This document shows positions 26,671-35,413 of a DNA stretch of 64,000 bases, in pieces. Source of the DNA: Isoptericola dokdonensis DS-3. Its GTDB lineage: Bacteria > Actinomycetota > Actinomycetes > Actinomycetales > Cellulomonadaceae. Numbering within the stretch: the first letter of the stretch is position 1; each line of letters opens with the position of its first letter. The notes below the pieces were generated by a model. That model did no database searches, was not told the DNA's origin, and worked only from the letters and a program-made list of their open reading frames with translations. The stretch covers positions 1,922,001 to 1,986,000 of the forward strand of contig NZ_CP014209.1 of the NCBI RefSeq assembly GCF_001636295.1. Direction: 5' to 3'. A program made the position numbers and the translations under genes.

Positions 26671-27690
26671 TCAGCGGGCGGTGGACTCCCGGAGCACGAC
26701 CTCGTGGCCGACCTCGACGCGGTCCGGCTCGGCGTCGGAGACGGCGGCGGCGACGGCGAGCCGGCCGAGCTCCTCCAGCGGGATCCGGACGGTCGTCAGC
26801 GCGGGCGAGTGGTCGCGCAGGGTGGGGATGTCGTCGAAACCGGCGACGGCGACGTCGTGGGGCACGGTGAGCCCGAGCTCGCGCAGCCGGGCGACGAGCC
26901 CGATGGCCATGACGTCGCTGGCGGCGAAGACGCAGGGGGCGTCGAGGCCGTCTGCGGCGGAGGCACGGGCGAGCTCGGCGACGCGGTCGCCGGCGGCGAA
27001 CCCGCCGTCGCGGGAGAACTCCTCGGCGACGACGGCGACGACCTCCCCGCCGGCCGCGGCCACCCCGACGGCGAACGCGTCGGTCCGTTCCCGCGCGGTG
27101 ACGACGCGCTCGGGCGCGCCGAGCAGCACGAAGCGGTGGTGCCCCTGGGCGACGAGCGCCTGGGCGAGCGCCTCGGCGCCGTCGACGTTGGGCGGGTGGA
27201 CGACGCTCGCGGTGCCGAGCGCCTGCCCGACGACGACGACCCGGCCGCCGGACGCCTGGAAGGCGGCCACCTCGGCGGCGACGGGGGCGTCCTCGGCGGC
27301 GGACCAGCGGGTGCCGGCGACGACGACGGCGTCGACGCGGTGCCCGGCGAAGGCGGCGACGGCGTCGCGCTCGACGGCGGGGTCGCGGTCGGTGGAGGCC
27401 AGCAGGACCATGCGGCCGTGCTCGCGGGCGGCGGCCTGGGCGCCGGCGGCGATGGTGGAGAAGTAGGGGTCGGAGATGTCCTGGACGACGAGCCCGAGCA
27501 GTCCGGTGCGGGACCGGGCGAGGGCCTGGGCCTGCGCGTTGACGATGTAGCCGAGGTCGGCGGCGGCGGCGCGGACGCGGTCGACGAGCTCGGGTCCGGG
27601 TTGCCGGGCGGACCCGTTGAGCACGCGCGACGCGGTCGCGAGGGACACCCCGGCGCGGTCCGCGACGTCCTGCAGCCGAGCTCTGGCCAC
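26671..27690 (-). CDS. LacI-family transcriptional regulator of the 27900-31200 operon (inferred)
   Basis: 339 aa from GTG 27690 with AGGAGGTGG upstream. HTH at residues 5-50 (LQDVADRAGVSLATASRVLNGSA) and a sugar-sensor domain with LLGLVVQDISDPYFSTIAAG and VAVAGFDDIPTLRDHSPALT. It is divergent from the Gfo/Idh-DUF993-isomerase operon; a promoter with an overlapping operator lies between. The inducer is probably a sugar or polyol metabolised by that operon. Confidence 0.92.
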   Translation of the reverse strand: MARARLQDVADRAGVSLATASRVLNGSARQPGPELVDRVRAAAADLGYIVNAQAQALARSRTGLLGLVVQDISDPYFSTIAAGAQAAAREHGRMVLLASTDRDPAVERDAVAAFAGHRVDAVVVAGTRWSAAEDAPVAAEVAAFQASGGRVVVVGQALGTASVVHPPNVDGAEALAQALVAQGHHRFVLLGAPERVVTARERTDAFAVGVAAAGGEVVAVVAEEFSRDGGFAAGDRVAELARASAADGLDAPCVFAASDVMAIGLVARLRELGLTVPHDVAVAGFDDIPTLRDHSPALTTVRIPLEELGRLAVAAAVSDAEPDRVEVGHEVVLRESTAR

Positions 27691-27775
27691 CTGCCACCTC
27701 CTGGTCGGTCGGACGGGCGGCGGCGGCCGCGCGTCCTGTTCGGCGCGATCCTAGGACCGCCGTGGTCCTCGGCGC

Positions 27776-27826
27776 TTGACGCGCCGCCGCGGGACACCCT
27801 ACCGTGGGGATCGGAAAGCGCATTCC
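27776..27826 (+). promoter_or_regulatory. Promoter and operator of the Gfo/Idh-DUF993-isomerase operon
   Basis: TTGACG (27776-27781), 18 bases, TACCGT (27800-27805) form a housekeeping-type promoter. The LacI operator GGAAAGCGCATTCC (27813-27826) lies where transcription would begin, so a bound repressor would block initiation. The leader to the start codon is about 90 bases. Confidence 0.7.
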
Positions 27827-27899
27827 GTTGCCGATGGCACGCATGGGGAGCGCTGGAGAACGACCCGCACCGCTCGCGCCCGACGAAGGAGTCACCGCA

Positions 27900-29066
27900 G
27901 TGACCAGTACCCGCACCCTGCGCATCGCCATGAACGGCGTCACCGGCCGCATGGGATACCGCCAGCACCTCGTCCGCTCCATCCTGCCCATCCGTGAGCA
28001 GGGCGGCGTCGAGCTCCCCGACGGCACCCGGGTGCAGGTCGAGCCGGTCCTCGTCGGACGCAACGAGGCCAAGCTGGCCGAGCTCGCCGCACGGCACGAC
28101 ATCGCCGAGTGGACGACCGACCTCGACGGCATCATCCACGCCGACGACACCGACATCGTCTTCGACGCCGCGATGACCAACCTGCGCGCCGCGACGCTCA
28201 CCAAGGCCATGAAGGCCGGCAAGCACGTCTACACCGAGAAGCCCACCGCCGAGACCCTGGCCGAGGCGATCGAGCTCGCCCAGCTGCGCGTCGAGACCGG
28301 CGTGACCGCCGGCGTCGTCCACGACAAGCTGTACCTGCCCGGCCTGGTCAAGCTCCGCCGCCTCGTCGACGAGGGCTTCTTCGGCCGCATCCTGTCCCTG
28401 CGCGGCGAGTTCGGCTACTGGGTCTTCGAGGGTGAGCACCAGCCCGCCCAGCGCCCCTCGTGGAACTACCGCAAGGAGGACGGCGGTGGCATGACCACCG
28501 ACATGTTCTGCCACTGGAACTACGTCCTCGAGGGCATCCTCGGTGCCGTCAAGACCGTCAACGCCCAGACCGTCACCCACATCCCCACCCGCTGGGACGA
28601 GCAGGGCAAGCCCTACGACGCCACCGCCGACGACGCCGCCTACGGCATCTTCGAGATCGAGACGCCCGGCGGCGACCCCGTCGTCGCGCAGATCAACTCG
28701 TCCTGGGCGGTGCGCGTCCACCGCGACGAGCTCGTCGAGTTCCAGGTGGACGGCACGCACGGCTCCGCCGTCGCCGGCCTGTTCTCCTGCGTCGCGCAGC
28801 AGCGCGCCCACACCCCCAAGCCGGTGTGGAACCCCGATCTGCCCACCGCGGAGAAGTTCCGCGAGCAGTGGGCCGACGTCCCCGCCAACGCCGAGGTCGA
28901 GAACGGCTTCAAGGCGCAGTGGGAGGAGTTCCTGCGCGACGTCGTCGCCGGGCGCGAGCACCGCTTCGACCTGCTCTCCGCCGCCCGCGGCGTCCAGCTC
29001 GCCGAGCTCGGCCTGCGGTCGTCGGCCGAGGGCCGCCGCCTGGCCGTCCCGGAGATCTCGCTGTGA
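27900..29066 (+). CDS. Gfo/Idh/MocA family oxidoreductase, first gene of a coupled three-gene operon
   Basis: 388 aa from GTG 27900, preceded by GAAGGAG; the upstream ATG at 27804 lies in the promoter and is rejected. N-terminal motif LRIAMNGVTGRMGYRQHL (a variant of the Rossmann glycine loop) and TEKPTAETL near residue 110. The HDKLYLPGLVKLRRLV and SLRGEFGYWVFEGE segments belong to a subgroup found next to DUF993 proteins. Cytoplasmic sugar/polyol dehydrogenase or reductase. GTGA overlap with the next gene shows translational coupling. Confidence 0.9.
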   Translation: MTSTRTLRIAMNGVTGRMGYRQHLVRSILPIREQGGVELPDGTRVQVEPVLVGRNEAKLAELAARHDIAEWTTDLDGIIHADDTDIVFDAAMTNLRAATLTKAMKAGKHVYTEKPTAETLAEAIELAQLRVETGVTAGVVHDKLYLPGLVKLRRLVDEGFFGRILSLRGEFGYWVFEGEHQPAQRPSWNYRKEDGGGMTTDMFCHWNYVLEGILGAVKTVNAQTVTHIPTRWDEQGKPYDATADDAAYGIFEIETPGGDPVVAQINSSWAVRVHRDELVEFQVDGTHGSAVAGLFSCVAQQRAHTPKPVWNPDLPTAEKFREQWADVPANAEVENGFKAQWEEFLRDVVAGREHRFDLLSAARGVQLAELGLRSSAEGRRLAVPEISL

Positions 29067-30334
29067 GCGCCACCGTCGTGGGCCACGAGGGCGCTCCCGA
29101 GCTGACCGCCAGCGGCGCCACCGTGCGCCTGCCGCGGTTCGACGACGGCGGCCGGGTCGTCGGCACCGAGGTGCGCGAGCTCAACGCACCCGGCCCCTGG
29201 GTCGCACCGTCGGCCCCGATCCGCAGCCGTGTCGCGTTCGCCGCCGCGCACGTCGTCCCGCACGTCGGCGCGGAGAACGTGCCCGGTGCGCCCGCCGTCG
29301 TCGACTGGGACGCCACCCTCGCCTACCGCCACCAGATCTGGCGGTACGGCCTGGGCGTCGCCGACGCGATGGACACCGCCCAGCGCGGCATGGGCCTCGA
29401 CTGGGCCGCCACCCAGGAGCTCGTGCGGCGCTCCGCCGCCGAGGCCGCGTCCGTCGGCGGCGCCATCGCCTGCGGCGCCGGCACCGACCAGCTCGACCCG
29501 GCCGCCGTCGAGCCCGGCGAGCAGGGTCTGGCGGCCGTCGTCGACGCGTACCGCGAGCAGGTGCGGGTCGTCCAGGAGGCCGGGGCGCAGGTCATCGTCA
29601 TGGCGTCCCGCGCCCTGGCGAAGGTCGCCCGCTCCGCCGACGACTACGCCCGCGTCTACGACGCCGTCCTCGCCGAGGCCGACCAGCCCGTCGTCCTGCA
29701 CTGGCTCGGCACGATGTTCGACCCGGCGCTGGCGGGCTACTGGGGCTCGGAGTCGGTGGACACCGCCACCGCGACGTTCGTCGACCTCATCAAGGCCCAC
29801 CAGGCGAAGGTCGACGGCGTGAAGGTCTCGCTGCTCGACGCCGGGCACGAGATCGGCCTGCGCCGCACCCTCGCCGGGCTCGACGGATCGCCCGTGCGTC
29901 TCTACACCGGCGACGACTTCAACTACCCCGAGCTCATCGCGGGCGACGAGCAGGGCTACTCCGACGCCCTGCTCGGCATCTTCGCGGCGATCTACCCGGC
30001 GGCGTCCACCGCCCTGCAGTCGTTCGACGCGGCGCTGGACGGCGACGCCGCCGCGGCCACCCGGGGGCACGCGATCCTGGCCTCCACCGAGAAGCTGGGC
30101 CGGCACATCTTCTGCGCGCCGACCTACTTCTACAAGACCGGCGTCGCGTACCTGTCCTGGCTCAACGGGTTCCAGCCGGGCTTCCAGCTCGTCGGCGGCC
30201 TGCACTCCGGTCGCTCGCTCGCGCACCTGGTGCAGCTCGCCCGCCTCGCCGACGACTGCGGCATGCTGCTCGACCCCGACCTCGCCGCGCAGCGCCTGCA
30301 GGCGCTGCTCACCGTGAACGGGGTGGACGCATGA
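29063..30334 (+). CDS. DUF993-family protein (aldolase-like TIM barrel)
   Basis: 423 aa; GTG overlaps the previous stop (GTGA). DUF993 members resemble dihydrodipicolinate-synthase/aldolase barrels. Recognisable blocks are IWRYGLGVADAMDTAQRGMG, IACGAGTDQLD, VVLHWLGTMFDP, KVDGVKVSLLDAGHEI with a Lys suited to a Schiff base, and YTGDDFNYPELI. It lies between an oxidoreductase and a xylose-isomerase-like protein, so it may cleave or condense an oxidised sugar. The reaction is not known to me. Confidence 0.88.
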   Translation: MSATVVGHEGAPELTASGATVRLPRFDDGGRVVGTEVRELNAPGPWVAPSAPIRSRVAFAAAHVVPHVGAENVPGAPAVVDWDATLAYRHQIWRYGLGVADAMDTAQRGMGLDWAATQELVRRSAAEAASVGGAIACGAGTDQLDPAAVEPGEQGLAAVVDAYREQVRVVQEAGAQVIVMASRALAKVARSADDYARVYDAVLAEADQPVVLHWLGTMFDPALAGYWGSESVDTATATFVDLIKAHQAKVDGVKVSLLDAGHEIGLRRTLAGLDGSPVRLYTGDDFNYPELIAGDEQGYSDALLGIFAAIYPAASTALQSFDAALDGDAAAATRGHAILASTEKLGRHIFCAPTYFYKTGVAYLSWLNGFQPGFQLVGGLHSGRSLAHLVQLARLADDCGMLLDPDLAAQRLQALLTVNGVDA

Positions 30335-31200
30335 GCGACCTGAGCCGCTGCTCCCTGAACAGCGCCACCGTCAAGCACGCGTCGCTCACCGAGGCCGTCG
30401 AGGCCGCCGCGACCGCCGGCCTGGGCGCCGTCGGCCTGTGGCGCCACCAGGTGCAGGAGCACGGCGCCGGCACGGCCCGCAAGATCGTCGAGGACGCCGG
30501 GCTGCGCGTCTCGTCGCTGTGCCGCGGCGGGTTCCTCACGGCGGCCACCCCCGAGGGCGTCGCCGAGGCCGTCGCCGACAACCGCCGCGCCATCGAGGAG
30601 GCGGCGGGCGTCGGCACCCGCGAGCTGGTGTTCGTCGTGGGCGGGCTCCCCGGGTCGTCGCCCGAGCAGCCTCCCGCGCCCGGCACCGACCGCGACGTCG
30701 TCGCGGCCCGGCAGCGCGTCGCGGACCGCCTCGCGGACCTCGCCCCGATCGCCGCCGAGCACGACGTGCGCATCGTCCTCGAGGCGCTGCACCCGATGTT
30801 CGCCGCCGACCGGGCCGTGCTGTCCACGCTCGGCCAGGCGCTCGACCTCGCCGCACCGTTCGACGCGCGCACCGTCGGCGTCGTCGTGGACACCTACCAC
30901 GTGTGGTGGGACCCGGACCTCCAGGCGTCCATCGCCCGGGCCGGGCGCGAGGGCCGCATCGCGGGCTACCAGATCTGCGACTGGAACCTGCCGTTCGCCT
31001 CCCTCGCGCTCAACTCCCGCGGGCACGTCGGGGACGGGTACATCGACTTCGCGACCATCACCCGCTGGGTCGCCGAGGCCGGGTACGACGGTGACGTCGA
31101 GACCGAGATCTTCAACGAGGAGATCTGGGCGGCCGACCCGCTCGAGACCGCCCGCACCGTCGGCGCGCGCTACGCGGAGCACGTGCTGCCGCACCTCTGA
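30331..31200 (+). CDS. Sugar phosphate isomerase/epimerase-like TIM barrel
   Basis: 289 aa; ATGA overlap with the DUF993 stop. AP-endonuclease-2/xylose-isomerase-like barrel with metal ligands in IVLEALHPMF (Glu), VVVDTYHVWWDP (Asp, His), CDWNLPF and VETEIFNEEIW (Glu). Likely isomerises or epimerises an intermediate of the same pathway as the two upstream genes. Nineteen residues of the N-terminus (SLNSATVKHASLTEAVEAA) fit the subgroup that binds oxidised sugars. A bidirectional terminator follows. Confidence 0.88.
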   Translation: MSDLSRCSLNSATVKHASLTEAVEAAATAGLGAVGLWRHQVQEHGAGTARKIVEDAGLRVSSLCRGGFLTAATPEGVAEAVADNRRAIEEAAGVGTRELVFVVGGLPGSSPEQPPAPGTDRDVVAARQRVADRLADLAPIAAEHDVRIVLEALHPMFAADRAVLSTLGQALDLAAPFDARTVGVVVDTYHVWWDPDLQASIARAGREGRIAGYQICDWNLPFASLALNSRGHVGDGYIDFATITRWVAEAGYDGDVETEIFNEEIWAADPLETARTVGARYAEHVLPHL

Positions 31201-31245
31201 GGCGCCGTCGCCGAGGCGCCACCTCGGTCGGACGCCGCAGGACGC

Positions 31246-31284
31246 ACGACGCCCCGGCACCCACCACGGGTGCCGGGGCGTCGT
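31246..31284. terminator. Bidirectional terminator hairpin
   Basis: 17-bp perfect stem (31246-31262, ACGACGCCCCGGCACCC, with 31268-31284) and a 5-nt loop, between convergent genes ending at 31200 and 31292. A second small inverted repeat (GGCGCC at 31201 and 31215) precedes it. Confidence 0.85.
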
Positions 31285-31291
31285 CGTCCGC

Positions 31292-32155
31292 TCAGCCCCG
31301 CTCGACGGGCAGCCAGAGCTCGCACGTCGCGTGGGTGGCGGTGAGCTCCAGGTAGCGCAGGATCGACGGGCCCGGGCGCAGCCGCCACGGGTTCGACGGG
31401 AACCACTCGGTCGCGGTCGCGGCCCACGTGCGCTGGAGCGTCTCGGGGAACGGGCCGCTGGACGCGAACACCGCCCAGTGCCCGGCGTCGACGCGGATCA
31501 CGTCGAGGTCGTCGGGCGGAGGCGCTGCACCGTCGGTCGCGACGCCGTGCAGGTACGTGAGCAGGGTGCCCTCGGCGGCGTCGGGGTCGACGTCCGCCGT
31601 GACGGCGAGGATGCCGCCCGGATCGGCGCTCGACAGCGCCTTGAGCCGGAGGTGCTCAGCGGCCGGGATCGCGGCGACGTGCGCCTGGATGTGCGGGTTG
31701 ACCCCCTCGTGGACGAGCGGGACCTGGGCGGCGTGGCCCACCAGGACGAGCTCGGGGCGGTCGGTGACGGTGACGTCCATCGGGATGCTCCCTTCGACGC
31801 TCAGGCGGAACCTGAGCACGGGTTGTGTCCGCAGGGGACCGCCGGCCCGCCGCACGTCGGCCGGCCCGGTGCCGTGCACCGCCCGGAACGCCCGCCCGAA
31901 CGCCTCGACCGACCCGTACCCGTGGCGCACGGCCACGTCGAGCAGGTTCGGCGCCCCGGCGACGAGGTCGGCGGCGGCGAGCGTCATGCGTCGCCGCCGC
32001 ACGTACTCCGACAGCGGCATCCCGGCGAGCGACGAGAACATCCGCCGCAGGTGGTACTCGGTGGTGCCGTGCCGCCGGGCGATCGCCGTGAGGTCCGGTT
32101 CGTCCTCGACGCTGCGTTCCACCAGGTCGACCAGGTCGTTCAGCGTGCCGATCAT
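31292..32155 (-). CDS. AraC-family regulator with GyrI-like small-molecule-binding domain
   Basis: 287 aa. Two AraC helix-turn-helices at the N-terminus (residues 5-105: LTAIARRHGTTEYHLRRMF and LLDVAVRHGYGSVEAFGRAFRAVHG), followed by a GyrI-like domain (about 125-287) with DVTVTDRPELVLVGH and VIRVDAGHWAVFASSGPFPETLQRTW. This architecture is that of multidrug-responsive activators such as Rob/TipAS-like proteins. Divergent from an ABC ATPase gene, which it may control. Confidence 0.88.
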   Translation of the reverse strand: MIGTLNDLVDLVERSVEDEPDLTAIARRHGTTEYHLRRMFSSLAGMPLSEYVRRRRMTLAAADLVAGAPNLLDVAVRHGYGSVEAFGRAFRAVHGTGPADVRRAGGPLRTQPVLRFRLSVEGSIPMDVTVTDRPELVLVGHAAQVPLVHEGVNPHIQAHVAAIPAAEHLRLKALSSADPGGILAVTADVDPDAAEGTLLTYLHGVATDGAAPPPDDLDVIRVDAGHWAVFASSGPFPETLQRTWAATATEWFPSNPWRLRPGPSILRYLELTATHATCELWLPVERG

Positions 32156-32344
32156 GCGATCCCCCCTTGCACCGACGATCCTGCGGGAGCAGGCGGCCCT
32201 CTGACCCGATCATCGCGGTCCGGCGTGATCGGTGCGGGCCCGGTCCGTGGCCGGGAACTCCCTCCGACGCCCGTTCGTCGTACGGTGTGGCCCGTCGGCA
32301 CCCTCCTCCCGCCGACGGGCCACCACCGTCCACCGAAGGTCACG

Positions 32345-33127
32345 ATGAGCACGAGCACCCCCTCCCCCGTCCTGCGCGCCACCGGCCTCTCGGCCGGGTA
32401 CGGAGGCGCCGACGTCGTGCACGGCATCGACCTGGAGCTGGTCACCGGCGGTGCGCCGGTGGGCGTCGTCGGGGCGTCCGGCTCGGGGAAGTCGACGATC
32501 GTGCGGGCCCTGGCGGGCGTCGTGAAGCCCACGCGCGGGCACGTCACGTGGTCCGGGCGACCCGTGTCGAAGGTCGGCCTGCGGGACAAGAAGCGGTTCC
32601 GGGCACAGGTGCGCCGTGTCGCGCAGGAGGGCCTGGGTGACATCGACCCGCGCTCCACCGTCGACCGGGTGCTCGCCGGCGCGCTCACCGACGCGCGCCG
32701 GGCGGGCGTCGCCAACGGTGCGACCGTCGCCGAGCTGCTCGACCACGTCGCCCTCGAGCCGCGGTTCGCGACGCGCGTCCTCGGCACCATGTCGGGCGGG
32801 GAGAAGCAGCGCGTCGTCCTCGCCGCCGCCATCGCCACCCGGCCGTCCGCCCTGCTGCTCGACGAGCCGCTCACCGCCGTCGACCCGTCGATGCGCGGCG
32901 AGGTGGTGCGCCGGCTCGCCGAGACCACCGCCGCCGACGGCACCGCCGTGCTCCTGGTGTCCCACGACCTCGAGCTCGTGGAGCGCCTCTGCCCGCAGGT
33001 GCACGTCCTGGCCGGCGGCACGTTCGTCGCGTCCGGCAGCCTGTCACGGGTCCTGTCGGACTCCGAGCATCCCGCGGTGCGCGAGCTCGCCGAGGCCGCC
33101 CCGCTGGCGGTCCAGAGGTTCCGCTGA
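32345..33127 (+). CDS. Orphan ABC transporter ATP-binding protein, Opp/Dpp-like
   Basis: 260 aa. Walker A GASGSGKSTIVRAL (about residue 45), Q-loop RRVAQEGLGDIDPRSTV, signature MSGGEKQRV (about 146), Walker B ALLLDEPLTAVDP and H-switch VLLVSHDLELV. Resembles peptide/nickel importer ATPases (DppF type) more than drug exporters. No permease or binding protein gene adjoins it, so it must work with partners elsewhere or be a remnant. It is divergent from the AraC/GyrI-like regulator. Confidence 0.9.
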   Translation: MSTSTPSPVLRATGLSAGYGGADVVHGIDLELVTGGAPVGVVGASGSGKSTIVRALAGVVKPTRGHVTWSGRPVSKVGLRDKKRFRAQVRRVAQEGLGDIDPRSTVDRVLAGALTDARRAGVANGATVAELLDHVALEPRFATRVLGTMSGGEKQRVVLAAAIATRPSALLLDEPLTAVDPSMRGEVVRRLAETTAADGTAVLLVSHDLELVERLCPQVHVLAGGTFVASGSLSRVLSDSEHPAVRELAEAAPLAVQRFR

Positions 33128-33256
33128 CCACGGTCACGCGGCCGGCGTGACGGGGCCGCCCGGCGTGCCGCGGACGGCGGTACCGGCAGGCACGGGCCGT
33201 CGTGGACGGGTAGGCTCGACCAGGCGCTCATCCCCCCACCCGCTCCGAGGAGATCG

Positions 33257-33298
33257 ATGCTGATCCGGTCCGACGGCAGCACGGCGGTCCACCCGTGA
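33257..33298 (+). CDS. 13-residue leader micro-ORF coupled to the anti-sigma-type ATPase gene
   Basis: ATG 33257 follows GAGGAGATCG, the only good ribosome site in the gap. The reading frame encodes 13 residues (MLIRSDGSTAVHP) and its TGA overlaps the GTG of the next gene as GTGA. The downstream gene has no ribosome site of its own, so its translation probably depends on reinitiation from this micro-ORF. Confidence 0.6.
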   Translation: MLIRSDGSTAVHP

Positions 33299-33789
33299 CC
33301 GACTGGGTCGTCGCCACGCCGCCCGTCGTCGCGACGTGGGACGTCGTCGACGCGGAGGAGCTGGCGGGCGCCCGGCAGGAGCTGGAGTCGACCGTGTGCG
33401 AACGGGTCCCGGCCCTGGCGCTCCCGGAGCACGCCGAACCCCTGTCCCACGTGATCCTCGTCGCGAGCGAGCTCGTCACGAACGCGCTGCGGCACACCGA
33501 CGGTCCGGCACGCCTCGACCTGCTGGCACCCGACGGGGCGATCGTCGTGACGGTGCTGGACCACCGGCCCGACGTCCCCCCCGTGCTCAGCCCGGACCGG
33601 GACCTCGGGCAGGGCGGGTTCGGGCTGCAGCTCGCCGTGCGGCTGGCGGAGGACGTCGGGTGGTTCCGCGCCGAGGACGGCAAGCAGGTATGGGCCCGGT
33701 TCGCGGTGCCGACCGCCACGACCACCGAGCCGCCGACCCCGGCGGAGCAGCCCGACCGACGGCCCCGGGCCGCGGCCGACCGGGCCTGA
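33295..33789 (+). CDS. RsbW/SpoIIAB-like ATP-binding protein (HATPase_c)
   Basis: 164 aa from GTG 33295. GHKL-ATPase motifs: N-box ILVASELVTNALRHTDGPA, D-box VTVLDHRPDVPP and G-box GQGGFGLQLAVRLAEDVGW. Such small cytoplasmic proteins act as anti-sigma or protein kinases in stress responses; in actinobacteria they are numerous. No cognate sigma factor or antagonist is adjacent. The C-terminal tail (about 145-164, TTTEPPTPAEQPDRRP) is low-complexity. Confidence 0.85.
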   Translation: MTDWVVATPPVVATWDVVDAEELAGARQELESTVCERVPALALPEHAEPLSHVILVASELVTNALRHTDGPARLDLLAPDGAIVVTVLDHRPDVPPVLSPDRDLGQGGFGLQLAVRLAEDVGWFRAEDGKQVWARFAVPTATTTEPPTPAEQPDRRPRAAADRA

Positions 33790-33802
33790 CCGGACCCGAC
33801 CC

Positions 33803-34768
33803 TCAGGCAGGTGGCTCGAGGGCGGTGTCGTCGGTCCCGCCCGTGAGGAACGCGGCCAGGCGGACCAGCGACCTGCCGCACCCCGGGTGCTGCGGCTGGT
33901 TGAGGTGGCCGTGCCGGGTGCCTTCCTCGCGCACCAGGACGACCTCCGTGCCCGCTGCCACGAGCTCGGCGGCGTAGGCCTCCCCGCCGGCCCGCAGGGC
34001 GTCCCGGTCGGACGTGACGAGCATCGTCGGCGGCAGGCCGCGCAGGTCCTGCCCGCCCGGGAAGGCGTACGGCGACGCGGGACCCCCGTCGTGGCCGAGG
34101 TAGTTGTCGTTCATCGCGCGGAGGCGCGGCGGTGGGAAGGACACGTCGGGCGCGACGCCGCGCAGTGCGGCGAGCAGCTCGTCGCTCGCGGGCGGCAGCA
34201 CGTGGTGGGTCACCGGGTAGGCGAGGACGACGCTGTGCGGCGCCGGTGGCACCGGGGCACCCGACGGCGTGGGGACGACGCCTGGCACGCCCGCCGCCGC
34301 GTCGCGCAGCCGCAGCGACGCACCGGCCGCGAGGTTGCCGCCCGCGCTCGCACCGCCGATCGACCAGGCGTCCGGGCGGACGCCGAGGTCCGCGCCGGTG
34401 GCCCAGGCGTACGCGAACGCCATCTCCCGGGACGCCACGGGGAACCGGGCGTCGGTGCGACCCGACCCGGCACCCGGTGCGGGGGCTCGGTCGGCGCCCT
34501 CGAACGTCGGCGCCAGGGAGTAGTCGACGCTCACCACGACGACCCCGCGCGCCGCCAGGTACCGCGCCACGCCGTCGGCCTCGTGCATGTCCAGGTCACC
34601 GCGGTAGAACGCGCCGCCGTGCGCCCACACGAGCCCTGCGACGCGGTGCTCGGTGTCCGGCTCGTAGACGCGCACCCGCAGGTCGCCGTGCGGGCCGTCG
34701 AGGACCCATCCGGCGACCGTGACCGGCGTCGTGGCCGGTGCGGCGTCCGCTGCGGGCCCCGCGGCCAT
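33803..34768 (-). CDS. Alpha/beta hydrolase, hormone-sensitive-lipase-like esterase
   Basis: 321 aa. HSL-family oxyanion motif WAHGGAFYRGD (about residue 50), nucleophile GGASAGGNLAAGA (Ser about 146), acid DRDALRAGGE and base His in RHGHLNQPQ. Intracellular; no signal peptide. Its ATG shares one base with the stop of the rhamnose mutarotase gene (TGATG), so it is in that operon and may deacetylate or de-esterify a rhamnose-containing pectin fragment. That role is inference. Confidence 0.88.
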   Translation of the reverse strand: MAAGPAADAAPATTPVTVAGWVLDGPHGDLRVRVYEPDTEHRVAGLVWAHGGAFYRGDLDMHEADGVARYLAARGVVVVSVDYSLAPTFEGADRAPAPGAGSGRTDARFPVASREMAFAYAWATGADLGVRPDAWSIGGASAGGNLAAGASLRLRDAAAGVPGVVPTPSGAPVPPAPHSVVLAYPVTHHVLPPASDELLAALRGVAPDVSFPPPRLRAMNDNYLGHDGGPASPYAFPGGQDLRGLPPTMLVTSDRDALRAGGEAYAAELVAAGTEVVLVREEGTRHGHLNQPQHPGCGRSLVRLAAFLTGGTDDTALEPPA

Positions 34769-35160
34769 CAGGTGTCCCGTCCGGAGGATCGCCCGGCGGT
34801 CGCTTGTGCGCCGTCGGCCGCCGCGAGCTGCGTCTCGAGGTGGAAGACCTCGGTGAGCTCGGTCATGGACTCGTCGGGGCCAGCACCGTCGAAGAACTCC
34901 GCCATCTCCGCCTGCCAGCGGGCGTTCACCTCGTGCAGGCCTATGCGGGCGCGGGCGGCGTCGGGGTCGCGGCTCTCGAAGTAGCCGACGACCTGACCGT
35001 CCGGCGCGACGAAGATCGAGTAGTTCTCCCAGCCGGTGGCGTGCAGGGCACGCAGCATCTCGGGCCAGACCTCGCCATGGCGACGCCCGTACTCCGTGAG
35101 CCGGTCCGGGCGGACCCGGAACTGGAACATCACCCGGCGGACGGGTGGTCGTCCTGTCAC
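34768..35160 (-). CDS. rhaM: L-rhamnose mutarotase
   Basis: 130 aa from GTG 35160 with GAGGA upstream; the usual length is about 104, so there is a C-terminal extension (AAADGAQATAGRSSGRDT). Family marks: RVRPDRLTEYGRRHGEVWPEML with the catalytic His, GWENYSIFVAPDGQVVGYFE, and RWQAEMAEFFD. Interconverts alpha and beta L-rhamnopyranose, fitting the PL11 rhamnogalacturonan lyase elsewhere in the window. No rhamnose isomerase or kinase is in the window. Operator TGAATCGTTTCA lies upstream, with a divergent LacI gene. Confidence 0.92.
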   Translation of the reverse strand: MTGRPPVRRVMFQFRVRPDRLTEYGRRHGEVWPEMLRALHATGWENYSIFVAPDGQVVGYFESRDPDAARARIGLHEVNARWQAEMAEFFDGAGPDESMTELTEVFHLETQLAAADGAQATAGRSSGRDT

Positions 35161-35182
35161 GCGGTCCTCCTCGGCCAGGGAG

Positions 35183-35194
35183 TGAATCGTTTCA
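35183..35194. promoter_or_regulatory. LacI-type operator upstream of rhaM
   Basis: TGAATCGTTTCA, an imperfect 12-base palindrome 23 bases upstream of the rhaM GTG. It probably binds the divergent LacI product (35414). The rest of 35195-35413 is very GC-rich and shows no other clear site. Confidence 0.65.
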
Positions 35195-35413
35195 TGGTCA
35201 GCCTAGCCCGCCCCGACGACGTCGGACAAGACCCGGGGACACCACTCCACGCCCGCCCACCGCGCGGCACGCCGACCACGAACCCCGCCCCCCGGACCGA
35301 CGGGCCGGCCCCACGGCCCCGCCCCCGCCACCGTCGCCCGCCGGCATGCCTGCCGATAGCATCCGGGGACCAGCCCCGCCCGCCCCCACGGGACGCCGAC
35401 GAGAAGAGACCCC

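Noticed and set aside
26796..28961. 721-aa minus-strand frame across the LacI/Gfo-Idh divergent region
   Set aside because: It is antisense to the oxidoreductase and out of frame in the LacI gene; the operator and promoter lie inside it.
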